Shown: positions 22,000-33,399, counted from the first letter of the stretch. The stretch is 64,000 nt of DNA from Forficula auricularia (GCA_024734495.1 JALMQS010000889.1:124001-188000), one strand, 5' to 3'. The notes: generated by a model not told the origin, from the sequence alone. Numbers and translations are program-made.

Positions 22000-23030
22000 T
22001 AAAAAAGAATATCTAAATTATACAAAAATCTGAATTACCCGAAATAATGGAGATTTTTAGTGCCTACCTCAGGGCTCACCCTTTAAAATTTTCTGCCAGG
22101 TGTCGCCCAACCGAAAAGAAAATTCTCGCACCGCCACTGAAAAAGCTTATAATTAAAAAATCTATTATTAGATCTATTATTAGTGGTAAATTCTTTGTGG
22201 TTTTCATTATTTTTGGGCATGCCCTTTGCATCAATTGCTACCCTCGGTATGCTAGTCAGACTTTTTTCACTGCTTATAAATTTACAATTAAATTGAGCTT
22301 TTTGTGTTAATTTATTTATTAATTCCTCTAGTAATTTAATTATTAATTAAAAAAATCATAATTAAATTAAAAACAAACAAACTTGTTTTTATAAATTCCC
22401 CTATGGTACCAAATTCATGGAAATTTCTTTATCATATAATTAGAATAAAAACAAACATTTACTAATAAGGAAATTGCATTAGTGATCTGTGTGTTTAGTT
22501 CTTAATCACGCAAACCCATCTCTAATAAAAAGTGGCTACCATTCAGTCAATAATCATTTCCTATCTGTCTCCTCTGTAGACACTGGATAATAATTACCTA
22601 TTGACCGTCATAAATTATGCTGGGGTATGCTACGGTGTTTGCAGTAAGCGTAGGCGGCGTATAATGGCGATCAATTGACCCGGGGGCTGCAGCTCTCTTA
22701 TCGAAATGTGCCTGGCCTAACGATGGGATAGACCGAGGGATAGATGCCCGAAAAAACGCTTCGCTAACAAGAACAACGGGTTATCATGTTTTATAACCAA
22801 AATTACCACGAAAGATGAAAGATTCATTTTTGACTAATTTGGGATCTTTTGCAAGAAAAATATTAAAGTTAAATAATAATAGACCCTACAAGTTGATTTT
22901 CTAATGAAACTTTTCTTTTAGGATAGGTATTAAAAAAATTAATTTATTCAGTTTCGGGGAGTATTATCTGTTACAAAATCAATTAGAAACACAATTGAAT
23001 GAAAAAGTGAACTCTGCAATTTTTTTTTTT
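22000..23030. other. Mostly unique sequence, no gene recognised
   Basis: The part at 22600-22760 is noticeably GC-balanced and not repeated elsewhere in the window. It could be a host regulatory or transcribed segment, but no open frame or convincing splice pair is present. Confidence 0.4.
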
Positions 23031-23152
23031 TTTTTACTTAGGGAAAGTGGTGTAGGTTTTAGGTGAAACATGATATTAATTAATAAAGTAAAGGGCGTGT
23101 AGTTTCACAGTGAATGAAATAAAACTCAAAGAGGTTTATACAAACTCAATAT

Positions 23153-23178
23153 ATTTCGGATTATTAGTCCATCATCAG
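23153..23178 (-). ncRNA. Hammerhead-like motif in the PLE 3' region
   Basis: The minus strand reads CTGATGA, one T, stem GGA/TCC with loop CTAATAA, then GAAAT. CTGATGA is the exact hammerhead box; GAAAT replaces GAAAC. PLE terminal repeats are known to carry small type I hammerhead motifs. Confidence 0.5.
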
Positions 23179-23751
23179 GAGTTTACAAGTTAAAACTAAT
23201 AATAATTGAACGAGCGGTCACAATTTTTAACATCTAAATCATATGTACCAATATAACAAAATATAACATTCAAATCTTACATACCAACATAACACAAGAA
23301 AAACATCAATAAAATTAAAATTTAAAAAATTGTTTTACAAAGATTTTTCTTTTTTAATATAAAAATATATAAAAATAAATATAAGAGATCTAGGTAAATA
23401 TGAATATTAATATAAATAAAAAACCCTTAATTACAAGTATAAATATTAAATTTTTTTAGAATTAAATTAGAAAATAAAATTACAAATTTAAGTCATAGAC
23501 ACAAAATTAATTATAAATATCAATGTACAAATAAGCATAAATCACATATAGAGATAAAGATTAAAATAAAACATAATAGAGATAAATTAGATGAGATAAA
23601 TTACAATATACAACAATTTTGTGGTTATCTCATATATCAGTATGTCATTTATTTTAGAAGGCTGAGGGCGCGTGGTTTGAATTTAATTTTGATTGTAATT
23701 TGGGAAATAGTATATAGTTGAGAAAGAATGAGGTTAAGAGTGTTAAGTTTT

Positions 23752-24051
23752 TTAATTTTTGTTAATTAATAGATCTATTATTGTGGAATTTCTAATGTCC
23801 TGCTGGTTATTGAGAATTTTATCTTTTTCGATTTTAGCTTTCTTAATTTCACTTGATTCTAATAGGTCTAATTTTCGGCTTTTAGAAGCGAAGTGTAGTG
23901 GTATAGGATTCTGGGGTGAAGGTGAGTGATTGTTTTCAACAAGATGATCTGCGAAGGCGGAGGTTGTATCACTCTGTGTGGTGTCTGACTGCAACTTTCT
24001 TAGCGAACTCATATGTTCTTTATACCGGGTTTTGAAAGTTCTGCCCGTCAT
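23752..24051 (-). pseudogene. PLE GIY-YIG endonuclease C-terminal fragment
   Basis: This 99-codon open frame is the C-terminal part of a Penelope-like polyprotein, whose GIY-YIG nuclease nicks target DNA for element insertion. The frame starts inside the domain at MTGRTFKTRYKEH (the family pattern is Y-V-G-x-TGR...T-R-x-KEH, with catalytic R). It continues with AFADHLVENNH (catalytic-region A-x-H) and ends with LDLLESSEIKKAKIEKD and ILNNQ, all conserved in this family. The GIY and YIG strands and the whole reverse transcriptase are missing, so the apparent methionine start is an artefact of truncation. Confidence 0.85.
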
Positions 24052-24190
24052 TTATTTATTTATTTATAGCCTTTCTGATTACAATTTGTATATTTAATAT
24101 TTACAAAAGTTTTACATAGTATTTGATGGAATCACTCCCCTTAGGGCCTCTCCCAAGTGCCTATAAACCGTTCTTTCTCTAACGGTTAGA
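24052..24190 (-). pseudogene. LINE 3' end with TAAA tail
   Basis: The minus strand ends in TTGTAATCAGAAAGGC and then TATAAATAAATAAATAAA, a typical LINE tail of short A-rich repeats. The upstream segment GGCCCTAAGGGG is shared with 21690-21850. It lies directly against the truncated PLE. Confidence 0.6.
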
Positions 24191-24663
24191 AAATGAGAGG
24201 TAAGGGGGGCCCTTTGTATCACTTCACCATTTTTGGAAGGGTTCATAAATTTAATTTTTAGGAGAGATATAAAAATAAATATTATATTCGAGCTCTATAT
24301 ATAATATAATATTAGAATAAATTAAAATTTCTTTAAAAGTAAAACTTTATTTTCTTGAAAAATCCAAAAATTAAAGGTAAGGAGGGGCCCTTTATATCAC
24401 TTCACCATTTTTGGAGTGGTTCATAGATTTAATTTTTAGGAGAGAATAAAAAATAAATGTTATATTCGAGCTCTCTATATAATATAATATTAGAATAAAT
24501 TAAAATTTCTTTAAAAGTAAAACTTTATTTTCTTAAAAAATCCATAAATGTGAGTGAGATACGGGGGGAACCTTTGTATCACTTCACCATTTTTTGATGG
24601 GTTCATAAATTTAATTTTTATGAGAGATATAAAAATAAATATTATATTCGAGCTCTGTATATA
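24190..24663. repeat. Three-copy tandem repeat, about 180-bp unit
   Basis: Starts at about 24199, 24376 and 24555, with CTTTGTATCACTTCACC or a close variant and ATATTCGAGCTCT in each unit. Periods are about 178 and 182. The same unit occurs inverted, about 1.5 copies, inside the hAT element at 41292-42367 (41432-41690), which is its probable source. Confidence 0.85.
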
Positions 24664-24671
24664 ATATACAA

Positions 24672-26044
24672 CATTTTGGGTTGAAATGCACCAAAATCTA
24701 ATCAGCTCTTGATACTCAATGGACCAAAACTACCTGTGAAATTTGGTTTTGATATTCACACTAGTTTTTGGAGCAAGCTCGTCCACAAAAATTTGGTAAC
24801 GCACAGACAGACTAAGTTTTTTCGATGTTCACTTATTAGAGCTTTTTTGTAGTGCGAAATGCCATGGTTTCGCTCAATTTTTTTAATCAAAATAGTTTCA
24901 GCCGTTTTTGAGATATTTTGAAAAAAAAGAAAAAAAATCACTTTTTTCAGGCACGATTACAATATTTGACCATACCCTGTATGGTAAAGTAAAAAGATAA
25001 ATGTTTAATAAGACGCCCGATGAAGTCAAACAGCCTTCTGACATATGAATTAAGCTTTTTTGTTCAAAGAGTTAAATTTGTTTTACGTTAATTCTTATTT
25101 GTTCTCAAATGATATTTTTAGTGAGACATCTTCAAAATTTCACTTTCCATTTCCATTGCAATCTAATTCTAAATATATTTTGAAAACGTCAATAACATTG
25201 AATCATTGAATAGATAAAATGGAAGTTTACTTAAAAAAACAAAAACAAAAATTAGACCTTGAAATAAAATTTCTATTCCCGAAAAATAAACATCCTTAAG
25301 ATGACCGTCTTATTTTGCTTAAAACACTCATTGTAGCTTTCAAATACCCCCTAGGGGAAAAAATCACTCACGGAAAGATCTTGTGAATTGGATTGGCCCT
25401 GAGAAAACGCCAGCATGTTCACATCTGTGTAAATATTAAATGTAATAAGATTTTATTTTGTTTCTCGGTGAGGGAGATGTGCATATGCGTAGAACTTAGC
25501 GTATAGGAAGGAGATTTTCAGTCATTTTTTTTATTCTGAAGACGAAGAGGGGGGAGCGTTTCACTTTTCGTAATCTTCAAGCCAATTTGCCCTTCCGCGG
25601 CAATAAGAAGTTTTCACTTTAAAAATCAAAATTCGTGTCGTTTTTTGTATTTATATATTTGAACATACATTTTTACTTTACCATACAGGGTGTGGGCAAG
25701 TATTGTAATCGTGCATGAAAAAAGTGGTTTTTTCCTTCTTTTTTTCGAAATATCTCAAAAACGGCTGAAACTATTTTGATTAAAAAAATTGAGCGAAACC
25801 ATAGTATATCGCTCTACAAAAAAGCTCTGATAAGTAAACATCGAAAAAATTATATTTTTTGAGATAATAATTGTTTTGTCAAAATGTCTGTTTGTCCGGT
25901 TGTCTGTCCGTTAGTCTGTGCATTACCAAATTTTTGTGGACGAGCTAGCTCAAAAACTAGGGTGAATATCAAAACCAAATTTCACACGTAATTTTGGTCC
26001 ATTGAGATTAATGCTGATTAGATTTTGGTGCATATCGACCCAAA
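24672..26044. repeat. Long inverted repeat, arms of about 325 and 370 bp
   Basis: 24672-24996 returns as reverse complement at 25671-26044. Shared blocks include AAATGCACCAAAATCTAAT (with variation), TTTTGTGGACGAGCT and ACCATACAGGGT. The 670-bp spacer is partly GC-balanced and unique. This is either one foldback element or two inverted copies around host DNA. A short piece of the same family is at 17045-17110. Confidence 0.8.
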
Positions 26045-26059
26045 ATTAAGTGGGGTGGA

Positions 26060-26420
26060 CGGGGGTTAAAAATTAAAAATCTAGGCCGTTTGAGCAAACT
26101 TAACCAAATTTTGTATACATAATCAGTGCACCCCAGAAATCTAAAAATGCAAAAACCAACCGCCCAAAATGGGGGTGGGGGGTGGCGTGTAGGTTCAAAA
26201 AATGAAAATCTTGGCTATTTACCAAACTCAACCAAATTTTGTATATATAGTCACTGGGACCCCAGAAGTCTAAAAATGCAAAAACTAACCGCCCAAAATG
26301 GTGGTGGTGGGGGGGTGTATGGTCAAAAAATGAAAATCTTGGCCATTTACCAAACTCAAACAAATTTTGTATACATAATCAGTGGGACCCCAGAAGTATA
26401 AAAATACAAAAACTAACCCC
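26060..26420. repeat. Tandem repeat, about 120-bp unit, three copies
   Basis: Each unit has AAATGAAAATCTTGG or a variant, AAATTTTGTATA, CCCCAGAAGT and ACCGCCCAAAATGG followed by a G-rich run. Single units occur at 11835-12125 and 33460-33535, and partial units at the C-rich elements near 40000 and 53440. Open frames on both strands, including a His-rich one, are by-products. Confidence 0.8.
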
Positions 26421-26689
26421 CCTCCCCTACATGATTATAAATCATTTTAGGGGCCAGGTTGGATGGTAAAGTCAAGTGGATGGCCACATCAGAACACGTC
26501 AGCTTATTAAGTTTACTTAACCCTATAAAATTAACTATAGTTACGATAAATATGTTAATTGTTTTTAATAATAAAATGATTAAAAATTTCTAAAATGTAT
26601 TTTCTAGATTGAAATTTCTATACACCTATCGAATTTTTTTCCAGGAAACTTCAAGTTATATATTATACTAGTTTAGACTGTATTTATAG

Positions 26690-27138
26690 AGAGGGGTGAC
26701 CGCGACCTAATATGTTGTACACTTACTTCCACTTGTACTTCCAAATATTTTCAAGCACTTTTCAAATATTTCCATGTACTTCCAAATATTCCCAAGCACT
26801 TCCAAATATTTCCAAGCACTTCCAAATATTTTCAAGCACTTCCAAATATTTCCAAGCACTTCCAAATATTTCCAAGCACTTCCAAATATTTCCAAGTACT
26901 TCCAAATGTCCTCAAACACTTCCAAATATTTCCAAGTACTTCCAAATATTTCCAAGCACTTCCAAATATTTTCAAGTACTTCCAAATGTCCTCAAACACT
27001 CCAAATATTTCCAAGTACTTCCAAATATTCCCAAATACTTCTAAATATTCCCAAGTACGTACTTTCAAATATTTCCATGTACTTCCAAAATACTTCCAAA
27101 GAGGTGTACACCTACTTCCAATCGCGGATCACCCCTCG
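26690..27138. mobile_element. Minisatellite-bearing MITE, copy B
   Basis: A perfect 8-bp target duplication ATTTATAG (26682-26689 and 27139-27146) flanks ends AGAGGGGTGACCGCG and, in reverse complement, CGAGGGGTGATCCGCG. The interior is an array of roughly 17 units of a 20-bp repeat (CTTCCAAATATTTCCAAGCA consensus), with some units reading AAATGTCCTCAAACA in a higher-order pattern. Several frames on both strands stay open only because the repeat lacks stops. Confidence 0.9.
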
Positions 27139-27149
27139 ATTTATAGTTT

Positions 27150-28080
27150 AGCTTTGAGGAAGGCAAAATATTGGTGAAAGCTTGAAAGAATATAAAAACA
27201 ATCCCAAGAGCTTATTTGAATCCCACTTAATGGACATACTTCAGGCTATATTCGTGCTCTATCTTTAATTATATAAATAAACTTAAAAAAAGCCAGATTA
27301 AATAATAAGCCTTCTAAGAATTTTAATTAATCAAACAAAAAACAAACTTTTAAATATGCTTTTCTAAAATGGATAAGATTAATGCTTTTTTCTTGCGCTC
27401 CCTATTTTTTTTTCATCTTTATTTTCTTCTAATGTTTTTTGAGCGATGCCTAATTTTCAATTCAAAGCGAAATCATCTTCTAGATGAATGAAATCCTTTG
27501 AATTAATTCTTATGTCAATTCCGGATTAAAATCTAAAAAGACCAAAAAAAGGGAAATGAAGAATCTGTAGGGGTGGGTTTTTCGTTTTGTATTATCGATT
27601 TGTTCTCTCCGTTTAAAGAAACACAAGTTGAGTGATCTGAAAAAGGCTTCAGTCAATTTCAAAAATGTTTTTAAGGGATATTAAAAAGCTCTTTAGAACT
27701 AACTTTTTTGTAGTAAAACACGATTCAAAATAGAACCAGCCAATTAAATGAACACTGGCGTGGTTTTATAAAAAGGAGCATTTGATAGATAATTCCTCCT
27801 CCCGGATATATATAATAAAGCTAACTTTTAAAAGAAAATCCACATTTATTCCACCCCTAACAAAAACATGATATTTCTACTAGATCTCATTTTTCTGAAT
27901 ATTCCGAAACTACAAAACGATATAAATAACCAAAAGGTTGTCAGTAAATCTATATAGTATAAAAATATAAAAAAAATTCTTTTTTTCAATCTTATATTAT
28001 CCAAAAAAGAAAGAAAAATCTTCTCAATTTTTAAAAAATTTATTGTAATTAATAGATATTTCGGGCTTAGTCGAACCCAT
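27150..28080. other. Mostly unique AT-rich stretch, no gene recognised
   Basis: Nothing clearly coding. The last 20 bases (28060-28085, minus strand CTGAAGATGGGTTC...CCCGAAAT) form another hammerhead-like relic of the PLE type. Confidence 0.4.
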
Positions 28081-28091
28081 CTTCAGTTAAA

Positions 28092-28871
28092 CAGTGGCGT
28101 ACCTAGGGGGGTGCGGTGGGCGGCACATATTTTGGGGCGGCATTTTTTATATTTAGTTATAGTTGTAAAAAACAACTCATTCACTACATTATGTTAACTA
28201 TTCGATTTCTAAGAATTATGAATTACTATATGATTTCGAATATTTTCCCTCGTCGTCAAGTAATTGTAGGGTAGAAAACATTATTATTTAAATTAAATAG
28301 CATCAAGCAGAGGACAACCTCTTTGTTTCTCTTTATGAATCAACAACTCTGCTACTCTCGGCAAAATAAAAACTTGTCAATTCAAATAAAAACTTTTCAA
28401 GAAAATATTATCTTTAAAAATCTAAAAAAAGGGCTTGAAGGCCCTCTTTCTTGATCTACTAAAATTTATTCAACAGTATAGATGGTAAATTCTGTATTCA
28501 ATATTGTAATTTTGCTAAGGATTTTTTTAAGAATTGCTATCAGTGTTGCTAGTTGCGAAAGGAGCTTCTCCAAATTGAAGTTGATAAAATTTCTTTTTTA
28601 ATAAATTAGGTAGGTATATGTTTTATTATCCGTAAGTTTCTTGTGGGCTTTAAAAAAGTATCTTGTATTTTGTATTTTTATAAAAGTTTCATTTATAGGT
28701 AGGTATATCAACTTATGCTGCCTTCTTTATTACTGCCTAATTTAAATATGGCATCCAATGGTATACCTATAGTTTGTCTCAATTACAATTATTTATTTAT
28801 GTTTATTAATTTATAAAAACCACCATTTGATAAACTTAGGAAGGGCGGCAAATGTTCTAGATACGCCTTTG
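28092..28871. mobile_element. hAT-like element with CAGTGGCGTA end
   Basis: The left end CAGTGGCGTACCTAGG pairs with the reverse complement of the right end, CAAAGGCGTATCTAGAA. GGGCGGCA boxes lie inside both ends. No 8-bp duplication is visible and no transposase remains. A block at about 28295-28390 (GCATCAAGCAGAGGACA) is a PLE-type segment also found at 44035. Confidence 0.6.
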
Positions 28872-28968
28872 AACACAATATTTATTAGTAATGAAACTTG
28901 AAGCTTTTATTTTTGTGATTAATTTGATTAAAATTTGAATTTTTATTTAAATCACTCTTAAATCATTA

Positions 28969-29190
28969 TAATTATTTATTGAACACGAACAAATAATACA
29001 ATAAAACTACGACGTTTCGATCGACTTATTCTGCAATGGGTGCTCATACTTGAGCACCCATTCCGATTATAGATTAAGAGTTAAACTATAATCGGAGTGG
29101 GTGCTCATACTTTAGAACGATCGCAGAATAAGTCGATCGAAACGTTGTAGTTATATTGTATTATTTGTACTTGTTCAATAAATAATTATA
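28969..29190. repeat. Nested palindrome of PLE-like ends
   Basis: 28969-29034 is mirrored by 29123-29190 (TTCAATAAATAATTA, TCGATCGAAACGT). Two smaller hairpins lie between (GGGTGCTCATAC and CCGATTATAG with their complements). The outer sequence, GAATTTTTATTTAAATCAC, also occurs at the 56992-57134 palindrome. Confidence 0.7.
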
Positions 29191-29299
29191 TTTAATTATT
29201 AGATTAATGAATAAACGAAGGATTATCTACACGTTTATTTAAAAAGTGTTTAAAATTCAAATTTTAAACCCTTTTAGTTAAGTTTAAATTATAAAAAAA

Positions 29300-30286
29300 A
29301 TCTACAATTATTAAATTATATGATATAAAAGTGATAGTGTGACGTTACAATATAGGGGGCTCAATGAAAATTTGACTGATGAAGGTCAAACCTTCGAAAC
29401 TATAGTCTCTAACAAATAAATTATATATACTCCAGACGCGATTGAATTGCTTAAAATTAAATAACCCTTACTTCTACAAATACTTTTCTAATATAATGAA
29501 TGATTTAAGTTCTATTACTTTTTTCTTTATTTGTTAAGAGATTAATTTTAACCATTTATTGAAATAACATAACGTTTATAAATGATTGAAAATCCATTTA
29601 AAAAGAAATGTTATTTATTTAGAATTTATTAGGGTGGAAATTAATACAGTTTTTATATAAACGTGTAGATATAATCCATTCGATTTTTCAAACGTGTTAA
29701 AAAAGAAAAAAATAACATATTTTTTTTATTCGAAGTTTTAATATTTACTTTGGTTCAATTAAAAGACTTTTTTACCTGGTTGAATATTCATTCAACTGAC
29801 CCTCAGGTGAAAAGAAAAAAAAGTGGAAAAAGTTATAGGTATTGAATTTGTTAAAAGTGAATAGTTATAAAACAATGTTGTTTATAAACCAATAGTTATT
29901 TAATTAAAGTTTAATTTAATAAAAATTAATTATAATTAATTTGATATTCATTAAAATACTTACGGGAGACGCGGAGAAAGAAGTCTTGTATTATATTTTG
30001 AAGTTGAAATCTGAAAAACAAAGAAATATTAATAATTTAAGGATGATTATAATCAAGGAGGGGGGGGGGGGGCAAATCTGGAGAATCAGGAAGGATAAAG
30101 GACTTATCCAAGATTTTTTTACAAATCAACAAATCACTATCCCATTGTATTAATTTGAGATTTGGTTGCCTACTATCTTTAATCTCAATTAAGAGTTAGG
30201 ATTTTAAAATTCTAAAAATTTAAAACTTTAAAATCCCAAAAGGCCGATAGTTGCTTAATAGAACATTTATAAAAGAGAAATGAACA
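29300..30286. other. AT-rich stretch with one PLE motif
   Basis: Apart from the motif at 29376-29407 and a 14-base G run near 30059, nothing was recognised. Confidence 0.45.
29376..29407 (+). ncRNA. Hammerhead-like motif, best core match
   Basis: CTGATGA is followed by a hairpin (AAGG/CCTT, loop TCAAA), then CGAAAC, TATA and GTC. GAAAC-TATA-GTC would give a 2-bp stem III and a canonical GTC cleavage triplet, as in minimal hammerheads. The stem next to CTGATGA does not register perfectly (an A opposite C). Confidence 0.5.
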
Positions 30287-32023
30287 TACAGGGTGATTCA
30301 CGGTCGATGGGACATTATACGTTTATGGAAAACGGAAAGCAGTATTTTTCTGAGAATTTACCACCTTACATTTTTTTACCTGTTCTATCGATCTAAAATA
30401 TTTTCAGCATTGCGACGTTTCGGCTTCCATCGAAAAGTCGTAGCAACTTTATTTTTTAAAAGGAACACCCCGAATATTAACACGATTTTAAAACCGCCCT
30501 TTTATAAAAATACTTTTTTGTTAATATTGTCTTATACCTATCTCTATCAGTTTTCGAGATAAAAAACAATTTGTGTTAAATATGGTCCAAAACATGGCCC
30601 TAATTAAACTTAAATAAATTAGTGCTCTCAATTCATGAAAAGTTGATATTTTGGTAGTAGTTTAGACACACCCGAAGTATCTAATTTACGTCGAAAAATC
30701 GAGTTCATTTTATACAGGGCGTGCTAAGATTACTATTATTTCCGGTATTCATAAAAGGGGTCAAAAGTTCGTTTTTTCAAATAAGACCCCCTGTATATTA
30801 CTCAATAAATTGAAAGACGAAGAAAAATGCTTTAAGACGATATATCATGTCCCTATGCCTAAAACATCAAGTTTTCTTAATAAAGCCGCCTTTTCGTGAA
30901 AAATTACATTTTAATGAATTTAATTTTAACTAACCATGGAAATATCAAGCTTATGACAGTTTGTTGACTATTTATAAGAAACTTATAAAGAGTTTATTGA
31001 CGGTGTTAAAAAAAATCTCCCAAATTGACCGCAATATTGGTTATTCAAACGAAATTATTATAAAATTATTTATTTTGTGCCATAAGAACTTAGTTTGAAA
31101 TTATTTATTTTATACTATAAGAACTTCGTTTGAATATTCACACAAACGGTCGAGTCGACCATGAGTAAAATGTGTTTGTATTTTTTTCTTTGATTAATTA
31201 TGTATGTTTCATTGAATAAACATTGTTATTATTATTAAAAAAAAAACTTCGTTTGAATAATCAATATTTGCGGTCATTTTGGGAGATTTTTTTCAACATC
31301 CCGTTTTTGAAATAAACTGTTTATAAGTTTCTTATAAATAGTCAACAAACTGTCACAAGCTTGATATTTCCATGGTTAGTTAAAATTAAATTTATTAAAA
31401 TATAATTTTTCACGAAAAAGAGGCTTTATTAAAGAAAACTTGATGTTTTAGGCATAGAGACATGATATATCGTCTTAAAGCATTTTTCTTTGTCTTTCAA
31501 TTTATTGAGTAATATACGGGTGGTCTTATTTGAAAAAACGAAATTTTGACCCCTTTTATGAATACCGGAAATAATAGTAATCTTAGCACGCCCTGTATAA
31601 TATCGACTCGATTTTTCGGCGTAAATTAAATACTTCGGGTGTGTCTAAACTACCACCAAAATATCAACTTTTCATGAATTGAGAGCAGTAATTTATTTAA
31701 GTTTAATTAGGGCCATGTTTTGGACCATATTTAACACAACTTATTTTTTATCTCAAAAACCGATAGAGATAGGTATAGGAAAATATTAACAAAAAAGTAT
31801 TTTTATAAAAGGGCGGTTCTAAAAACGTGTTAATATACGGGGTGTTCTATTTAAAAAATAAAGTTGCTACTACTTTTCGATGGAAGCCGAAACGTCGTAA
31901 TGCTGAAAATACTTTAGATCGATAGAACAGGTAAGAAAATGTAAGGTGCTAAATTTTCAGAAAAATACTGCTTTCCGTTTTCCATAAACGCCTAACGTGC
32001 CATCGGCCGTGAATCACCCTGTA
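30287..32023. mobile_element. 1.74 kb foldback (near-perfect palindromic) transposon
   Basis: Arms 30287-31053 and 31248-32023 are reverse complements, roughly 95 percent identical by eye, separated by a 194-bp loop. The outer ends are TACAGGGTGATTCACGG on both sides, with TA at each border, compatible with a TA target. Within each arm are several further CCTGTATA-like boxes, as if smaller MITEs had built it up. There is no transposase; open frames inside are non-homologous. Confidence 0.88.
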
Positions 32024-32354
32024 TAAATATTTAAAAAATAAACATTGATTGTCTTGGAGATGAGATTCGCTCATATAAAAATAAAAAATATTTATATGTA
32101 GGTAATTTAAGAAAAATAATTTTGTAGTGAAATTAATCGATTTGGCAAGTGAACCATTTATTTCTTGATTCCGGAAATTGGCAAGCAATTTGCTTAATTC
32201 ATGAATTCGGCAAAATGTTGACTATTTCTAGAAAGAGACAATTTGACCAATTAGGCCTAACATATATAATAATATGTTGATATATCCCCACATATAATTT
32301 AATTAATTTCTGATGACGCAAAGCTATCAACCTGCTGAGTGTCGGTTTACTCTC

Positions 32355-32600
32355 TAAAATCGAAATAGTGAATAACCACTATTTGGAAGTGAATAGTCAC
32401 TATTCGAAATAATTAAAAGTATACCACCGCCATTTAGTGAATAGTCATTATTTGATATAGTGAACCTCTAACTTTCCACCGCATTGAAATAGTTGAACCC
32501 CACTCTTTAGAAATAGTGAATAGTCATTATTTGATTTAGAAAACCTCTAAATTTCCACCGCATTCAAATAGTGGAACCCCACTCTAAGAAATAGTGACAT
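32355..32600. repeat. Tandem repeat, 78-79-bp unit
   Basis: Units start at 32435, 32514 and 32592 (TAGTGAATAGTCATTATT or a variant; CTTTCCACCGCATT; GAACCCCACTCT). A diverged earlier unit lies at 32355-32434. A shorter internal motif, TAGTGAATAGTCA, also recurs inverted. Confidence 0.75.
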
Positions 32601-32977
32601 TAATAAGAAAAGCTTTAAAAATTGAAAAAATCTCTTAGAAAAATTTAAAAACTGTTATCTATTGGATCAGAAAACTAGCAGAGGAAGGGATTTGAAAGAA
32701 TAAAACATTTTATTAATATTGGTGATAATAATACTTTAATTTTTTTAACATGGAATATAATTATTAACTATTGAACAAAATACAAGTAAAACAATAATGG
32801 ATATTCGGAATATTTTTGTGAATATGTTAAAGATATGTATTATAATAAAAAACAAAAAAAGAACTAAAGCCACTTCTAGAACTGGTAATTTAAATTGTAA
32901 ATACTCTTATGATATATATATAATTTATTTCAAATAAAATAAAAAATGTTTTTAAAAACAGAACATTAGCTTAGAAT

Positions 32978-33375
32978 TTAAGGTAGTTGTTCCGCCAAAT
33001 GCGTTCTTAGAATTTTTTTGAAATTTAGATAGATTATTATTTAAATACTTCTGCATCCATTGATGGCAAAACGAAATTTATGAACAATACAGTTCCGGAG
33101 ATATTAAATTTCAAAAATCTAGTTTTTCAGGCTCTTTAACATTGCACTATACGGGATATCATAAAATTTACATACATATTTAATTATAATTAAGAAACCA
33201 TTCTTACCATTTTTATAAAAACTAAAGCAACATTAAACAATAACCAATACATATTTTAAGACAATTTTGATTCATAGTTACAACACAGTTTCTGAGATAA
33301 TAAGGAATAAATAATGAAAAATGTATAAAAAAATTTAGACTTAAAACAATTTGGCAACAGCGCATTTATTTAACC
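32978..33375. mobile_element. TTAA-type element, uninterrupted left part
   Basis: It begins TTAAGGTAGTTGTTCCGCC and matches, module by module, the element at 58331-59587 up to GCATTTATTTAACC. The right end is missing. It serves as the unoccupied reference for three insertions in the 58-kb copy. Confidence 0.75.
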
Positions 33376-33399
33376 AGCGAAAGATGCCTGAGCTAGATT

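Larger units (their letters stand above)
23037..24051 (-). mobile_element. Penelope-like retroelement, 5'-truncated 3' part
   Basis: The minus-strand order is: GIY-YIG-like coding end (24051-23752), AT-rich 3' untranslated region, hammerhead-like motif (23178-23153), then a terminal segment that reads on the plus strand TTAATTAATAAAGTAAAGGGC preceded by GTGAAACATG. The same terminus starts the family M elements, making them likely non-autonomous relatives. The 5' side stops abruptly at a LINE poly(TAAA) tail at 24052. Confidence 0.8.

Noticed and set aside
20686..22139. A single hAT element bounded by CAGTGGC ends
   Set aside because: The ends match for only seven or eight bases and the flanks show no 8-bp duplication; family M and LINE pieces lie in between.
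26100..26401. Open frames on both strands including a His-rich one
   Set aside because: Products of the about 120-bp tandem unit and its G-rich run.
26707..27177. Long overlapping open frames on both strands rich in repeated SKYFQ/NISK or WKYLEVLGN peptides
   Set aside because: They are translations of a 20-bp minisatellite that happens to lack stops in several frames on both strands; no real protein.
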